Shown here: one piece after another, positions 60,604 to 64,000 of the stretch | How the letters are laid out: each line of letters starts with the position of its first letter | How positions within the stretch are numbered: the first letter of the stretch is position 1 | Source: Streptomyces clavuligerus | GTDB taxonomy: Bacteria; Actinomycetota; Actinomycetes; Streptomycetales; Streptomycetaceae | NCBI RefSeq assembly: GCF_005519465.1 | Contig: NZ_CP027858.1 | Span: forward strand, 1,116,001-1,180,000 | DNA length: 64,000 nt | Direction: 5' to 3' | Program-made: the position numbers and the translations under genes | The notes under the pieces: model-generated | Told to the model about the DNA's origin: nothing | What the model saw: only the letters and a program-made list of their open reading frames with translations | The model's database searches: none

Positions 60604-61818
60604 TCAGAGGGTCGGGGTCAGCGGCGGAGGAGCCCAGCGGTCGAGGCGGGGTTTGGCGGAGGTGACGCCGTACTCGTTCTTGAGCTGTTCCGGGATGGCG
60701 TACTGCATGACGCGGCCACGGGTCAGCGCGCTGAGTTCGAAGACGCTGGTGAAGTGGCCGAGGCGGTCGAGGGCCCAGGCGGCGAAGGGGGAGTTGTCCT
60801 CCAGGGTCTCCAGGACGCCGAGGAAGGCTGGGGCGGTGCGGATGGCGGAGTCCCAGAGGGGGGAGCGGGGGACGTCGAGCCAGTCGGCCGCGGTGTCGCC
60901 GATGAGGTAGCGGATCATCGCCGGGACGACCGGGTCGAAGACGGTGCCGGGGACGACCTCCTCGTACAGGTCGATGAGCTGGCGGGTGAGGCGGACGCCC
61001 TCCTCGGAGGGGCCCATGTGGCGGCTGAGGTAGAGGTCGGAGAAGAGCCGGGCCTCCTCCAGGTCCTTGGGCATGTGGTCGAGGGAGCAGCCGAGCATCG
61101 CGCCGACGACCCGCCAGGCGTAGTAGAAGGCGTCGGCGCCCTCGTTGGACATATGGATGCCGAGGCGGTGCATCGCGTCGAGGACCATGAGGGAGAACGC
61201 CACCTGCCCGCCGATCATGTCTTCCTGGCAGATCGGCGTGCCCAGGTTCGCGACGTCCCAGCGGTTCTCCTGCCGCAGATGGTGGCGGATCGAGGCGTGC
61301 AGCAGCCGTACCTTCTGGGCGGCGGGGATGAAGCGGCTTCCCGTCTCGAAGGCGTCCGGGCGCATGAGGTAGACGGTGAACTGGCCGGTCTCCGCCATCC
61401 GCCGGGAGGGGTAGTCCAGCGCGTGGGTCGCGGCGAGCAGCTTCGCGACATGCGGAATGACATAGCAGGCGGGCATGGAGGCGAAGGACAGCGCGGTCGA
61501 GATGTGCACATTGTTGTCGATGAAGAAGAGCCGGGCCCGCTCCATCTCGCCCCAGTCCACCCAGGACGGCGGCATCGACGTGGCTTCGAGGTATTCACGG
61601 GCGACGTCCGGCAGCCCGTCGGGGAGGTCCTGTCCGGCGGTCGAGAACCACCGCATCAGGGTGTTGAACTTCCCCATCTCCCCGCGGGCGAACAGCTCCG
61701 CGACCGTGGCGTCCGCCAGTTCGTCGCCGACCTCCCGCAGGGAGTCGAGGGTTTCCTCCGTGTAGACGGGGGCGGCGGGCGCGGGCCCGGCCGTCGGGTC
61801 GGCTCCGGTGGTGGTCAT
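60604..61818 (-). CDS. DUF2236/MpaB-Lcp family oxygenase (404 aa)
   Basis: ATG at 61818 behind GAGAGGAAGC. The all-helical DUF2236 domain spans most of the protein: ERARLFFIDNNVHISTAL, RRMAETGQFTVYLMRPDAF, VRLLHASIRHHLRQENRW (with His174 in the likely haem-ligand position of Lcp rubber oxygenases), GTPICQEDMIGGQVAFSLM and YYAWRVVGAMLGCSLDHMP. Family members include latex-clearing protein, which cleaves polyisoprene with a b-type haem, and fungal MpaB, which cleaves a prenyl chain. No signal peptide, so cytoplasmic. It is encoded 94 bp downstream of a polyprenyl diphosphate synthase, strongly suggesting a prenyl substrate. Reaction inferred. Confidence 0.85.
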   Translation of the reverse strand: MTTTGADPTAGPAPAAPVYTEETLDSLREVGDELADATVAELFARGEMGKFNTLMRWFSTAGQDLPDGLPDVAREYLEATSMPPSWVDWGEMERARLFFIDNNVHISTALSFASMPACYVIPHVAKLLAATHALDYPSRRMAETGQFTVYLMRPDAFETGSRFIPAAQKVRLLHASIRHHLRQENRWDVANLGTPICQEDMIGGQVAFSLMVLDAMHRLGIHMSNEGADAFYYAWRVVGAMLGCSLDHMPKDLEEARLFSDLYLSRHMGPSEEGVRLTRQLIDLYEEVVPGTVFDPVVPAMIRYLIGDTAADWLDVPRSPLWDSAIRTAPAFLGVLETLEDNSPFAAWALDRLGHFTSVFELSALTRGRVMQYAIPEQLKNEYGVTSAKPRLDRWAPPPLTPTL

Positions 61819-61912
61819 GGGCTGTGCTTCCTCTCGGACGGGACAGGGCGGGACGGGACGGGATGCGACGGAACGGGAGGGGACGGGAGGGGACGCGAGG
61901 GCTCGGACGGGG
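61819..61912. repeat. GGGACGGGA-type short repeats between two genes
   Basis: The 94-bp spacer between the oxygenase and prenyl synthase genes consists largely of variants of GGGACGGGA (e.g. CGGGACGGGACGGGATGCGA and GGAGGGGACGGGAGGGGACG). It holds the oxygenase ribosome site but no gene. Confidence 0.7.
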
Positions 61913-63241
61913 TCAGTGGGAACGGGCCAGGGAGCGGCGGGCGAGTGTGTGCAGGGCCTCGGCGGCGTGCGCCGGCAGCAGGCCCGTCCGGTGTGCCGTG
62001 TCCACCGCCCGGGCCGCCGTCTCCGCGCGGGTGGCGATCAGCCGTTCGACCTCCTCCCGGGCGCCGGTCCGCACGGCGATCTCGCGGAACCGGGCGAGCC
62101 GCCCGGGCACGGCGTCCGGTCGCGGGTCCAGCAGGGCGCGCAGCTCCTGCCGTTCGGCGTCGCTCGCCCGCTGCCGCATCAGCGCCAGCAGGACGGTCGG
62201 CTTGGCCCCGGTGATGTCGTCGAGGTTGGACTTGCCGGTGGTGTCCGGCTCCCCGAAGACGCCCAGCAGATCGTCCCGGAGCTGGAACGCCTCGCCGAGC
62301 GGAACTCCGTAGGCGGTGAACGTGTCGAGCAGCGCGGGCGGCGCGCCGCCCAGCAGGGCGCCGATGTGCAGCGGGTGCTCCACGGTGTACTTCGCCGTCT
62401 TGTACCGGACGATCTGGAGGGAGCTGTCGGCACCCACCGGGGTCCGTCCGTCCGGGCCTTCCGGGCCGTCCAGCACGCTCGGGCCGGTGCGCAGGACCTC
62501 CAGGCACTCCCCCGCGATCAGCTCCCGGGCGAGTGTGGCCCACAGGGGGCGGGCCCGGTTGAGATACGCGCCCGGCAGCCCGCACTCGGTGAAGAGCTGT
62601 CCCGACCAGGAGATCAGCAGATCCCCGGCGAGCAGGGCCAGGGCCCGTCCGGCGGCGCTCCGTGCGGCGTCGTCACCTACCGCCCGGCCGGGCGGTACGA
62701 GGGCCCGGTGGGCGGTGGGCGAGCCGTGGCGCACCGCGCTGTGGTCGATGAGGTCGTCGTGGACGACCGCGGCGGCGTGCACCAGCTCCATGGCGGCGGC
62801 GGCCCGGACGATGTCGTCGGTGTCGTCCCGTCCCGCCGCGCGCCAGCCCCAGTAGCAGAAGGCCGCCCGCAGTCTCTTGCCCCGGGCGACGACCGCCCGG
62901 AGCTGTTCGCCGACGGGCCCCAGCTCGGGGTCCACCGCCTCCAGCAGCGCGGTCTCGTCGCGGGCGAAGGTCGCCAGCGCGCGGTCCACCCGGACCTTGA
63001 GCGTGTCGAGGGCCGAGGGGGCGGCGGTGGCGGGGCCGTGACCGGGCGGCGGCGTCCGCCGTCCGGGCCCCGGACCCGGCCCCGGCCCCGGTCTCGCGGG
63101 GGTGAAGGGCCCGGTCGCCGCCGCGCGCGGTGTCTTCGCCGTACCGGGCCCGGCCGCCGCGGGCGGAGTGTCCGGCGCGGGCGCCGTACCGGGCCCGGCC
63201 GCGGAAAGCGGAGTACCCGGCTCCGCCGTCATCGCTGTCAT
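61913..63241 (-). CDS. Polyprenyl diphosphate synthase with long disordered N-terminus (442 aa)
   Basis: ATG at 63241 overlaps the upstream stop (ATGA). Residues 1-75 are Pro/Gly/Ala/Thr-rich and repetitive (TPLSAAGPGTAPAPDTPPAA, GPGTAKTP, then PGPGPGPGPG). From about 77 the trans-isoprenyl synthase fold follows: GKRLRAAFCYWGW, first Asp-rich motif VVHDDLIDHS (Asp162, 163, 166), HRALVPPGRAVGDD..GRALALLAGD, KTAKYTVEHPLHIG, and second motif FQLRDDLLGVFG with GKSNLDDI. It condenses IPP onto an allylic diphosphate; product length is not predictable. The disordered extension is atypical of housekeeping synthases and resembles that of family 2 encapsulin cargo enzymes. Confidence 0.88.
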   Translation of the reverse strand: MTAMTAEPGTPLSAAGPGTAPAPDTPPAAAGPGTAKTPRAAATGPFTPARPGPGPGPGPGRRTPPPGHGPATAAPSALDTLKVRVDRALATFARDETALLEAVDPELGPVGEQLRAVVARGKRLRAAFCYWGWRAAGRDDTDDIVRAAAAMELVHAAAVVHDDLIDHSAVRHGSPTAHRALVPPGRAVGDDAARSAAGRALALLAGDLLISWSGQLFTECGLPGAYLNRARPLWATLARELIAGECLEVLRTGPSVLDGPEGPDGRTPVGADSSLQIVRYKTAKYTVEHPLHIGALLGGAPPALLDTFTAYGVPLGEAFQLRDDLLGVFGEPDTTGKSNLDDITGAKPTVLLALMRQRASDAERQELRALLDPRPDAVPGRLARFREIAVRTGAREEVERLIATRAETAARAVDTAHRTGLLPAHAAEALHTLARRSLARSH

Positions 63242-63585
63242 CGGTCCGGCTGCCCGGGCTCGGTGACCGGCGTCCCGGCGCCGCCCTGCCGGGCACGGGC
63301 GCGTTCCTGTTCCCGTTCCCGGACCCGCCGCGCCACCAGCTCCATATGCGGTTCCGACGAGGCGACACGCGCCGGTTGCAGACCGCTGTTACGGCCCCGG
63401 GCCACGAGGTCCCGCCGTACGTCGGCCGCCAGATCCCCCAGGTCGGACCGGCTCAACAGGGCGCGGACCCGGCGCAGCGCCCCCTCGGCCTGCTCCAGCG
63501 CCATGTCCACGGCCCCCGCCACCAGCAGGACCGCCTCGTCCGAACGCCGGTTCGCATCCGGTCCGGCCTCATGTCCCTGTGCCAT
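63238..63585 (-). CDS. Small helical protein coupled to the prenyl synthase (115 aa), function unknown
   Basis: Start taken at the ATG at 63585 (MAQGHEAGPDANRRSDEAVLL); the open frame continues to 63660 but that part lies in likely promoter DNA. Predicted helices VLLVAGAVDMALEQAEGALRRVRALL, DLAADVRRDLVARGR and MELVARRVREREQERARARQ have coiled-coil-like charge spacing. No family recognised. Stop and the synthase start overlap by 4 bp, so stoichiometric co-expression is expected. It could be a regulatory or scaffold partner of the prenyl synthase. Confidence 0.65.
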   Translation of the reverse strand: MAQGHEAGPDANRRSDEAVLLVAGAVDMALEQAEGALRRVRALLSRSDLGDLAADVRRDLVARGRNSGLQPARVASSEPHMELVARRVREREQERARARQGGAGTPVTEPGQPDR

Positions 63586-63898
63586 CTCTCCCCGATCCAG
63601 GGTCGGTTGTATTCCTGGTCGGGCCTGCCCCCATGGTCGCGACGCCATGCGGAAAGTCATCCGATCGAATGTTCCTACCGCACTCCGCCCACCGGTTCGC
63701 CGAGCCCTCTGCTAGAGGATGTGGCCTGCGCTCCCCCGCCGCGCGGACCCCGGACCTCACCCCCGGAGGCCACCGCTGGGACACACTGGACTCCCGCCCG
63801 GAAGAACCGGGGAAACCGGCAGAACCCGGGGAAAACGGGGAAAACGAAGGAAACCGGGGAAACCGAAGGAAACCGGAGAACCCGAAGAAGGGAAGTCC
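63586..63898. repeat. Divergent promoter region with purine-rich GGAAACC repeats
   Basis: 313 bp. From 63800 to about 63895 the plus strand is almost purely A/G with cytosine steps, built from units such as GGGGAAACC, GGGGAAAAC and GAAGGAAACC at irregular 9-16 bp pitch, unusual in this GC-rich genome. The segment precedes the right-edge gene and could be a bent or protein-binding leader. No gene is seen. Confidence 0.6.
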
Positions 63899-64000
63899 GT
63901 GTTATTGCTGGACCTTGACGCCGTCGATCCGCGTGAGCGGGCAGCGGCCTTCCGACACGCGCTGACCCATGAGTCGGTCCCCAACGACATCGTCCACGAG
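63899..64000 (+). CDS. N-terminus of a probable AraC-type regulator (partial, runs off right edge)
   Basis: The GTG at 63899 follows AAGGGAAG and opens a frame of 34 codons to the edge: MLLLDLDAVDPRERAAAFRH followed by ALTHESVPNDIVHE. The VDPRERAAAFRHAL..SVP pattern resembles the start of AraC-binding-like N-terminal domains, where an early helix includes the ERFxAWRxAL motif. Too short to be firm; it diverges from the prenyl synthase operon and could regulate it. Confidence 0.45.
   Translation, partial: MLLLDLDAVDPRERAAAFRHALTHESVPNDIVHE

Noticed and set aside
1..64000. tRNA, rRNA, insertion sequence, integrase or attachment site
   Set aside because: None was recognised by reading; the accessory region at 47.5-64 kb has no visible transposase, integrase or tRNA border. 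A tRNAscan or ISfinder run would settle this.

Overview
The window is a chromosomal segment of a high-GC actinomycete, almost certainly Streptomyces. This rests on the roughly 70+ % GC, third-position G/C bias, GTG starts and a characteristic gene set (SepH, SepF, CutRS-like two-component system, DUF4193, DUF3093, DUF3710, DUF3159, OB-fold protein, coproporphyrin ferrochelatase, dUTPase). No rRNA, tRNA, CRISPR array or insertion sequence was recognised. All calls come from reading sequence; no database search was run.

Layout. 0-5.6 kb: a partial MazG-type pyrophosphohydrolase, a SepF paralogue, a very large AfsR/SARP-type regulator (minus), and a divergent ParB-like protein. Their shared promoter region has four heptamers at exact 11-bp pitch, the architecture of SARP operators. 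5.6-14.7 kb: a compact catabolic island. A MarR regulator is followed by a gamma-glutamyl hydrolase, a minus operon (acetoacetate-decarboxylase-like, HpaE-, HpaD- and HpaG-like enzymes), and a plus operon (glutamine-synthetase-like gamma-glutamyl ligase and aromatic-amino-acid-type PLP decarboxylase). Three copies of one palindrome (GTTTGANNNCAAAC type) precede the three transcription units, so this looks like one regulon for an aromatic amine or catechol, probably combining gamma-glutamylation with the homoprotocatechuate meta-cleavage route.

14.8-33.8 kb: conserved Streptomyces core: SepH, sugar-lactone oxidase and MFS exporter, ferrochelatase, inositol monophosphatase, CutR/CutS, DUF4193, a PaaI thioesterase-dut-DUF3710 operon, a MacB/LolD-type ABC ATPase, KdpD/KdpE without kdpFABC, and the OB-fold and DUF3159 proteins. 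34.2-42.2 kb: two giant FtsX/MacB-type permeases and an ABC ATPase carrying a C-terminal AbrB-like domain. The permeases are separated by about 0.8 kb of non-coding repeats. 42.4-47.5 kb: two TrkA-type regulators, an APC permease (probably leaderless) and a TRAM/TrmA-type RNA methyltransferase.

47.5-64 kb: accessory region, opened by a frameshifted AraC regulator remnant. A six-gene minus operon (NUDIX, Gfo/Idh oxidoreductase, DegT aminotransferase, methyltransferase, phosphatase, O-carbamoyltransferase) has the logic of a carbamoylated amino sugar or aminocyclitol pathway. A second methyltransferase with two tiny upstream ORFs follows. Next is a two-gene conflict system: an EACC1-like membrane protein translationally coupled to a 1285-residue protein joining a caspase-like protease, an SF1 helicase and a possible nuclease tail. 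Last is a polyprenyl diphosphate synthase with a long disordered N-terminus, coupled to a small protein and a DUF2236/Lcp-type oxygenase, with an incomplete AraC-like regulator diverging at the right edge.
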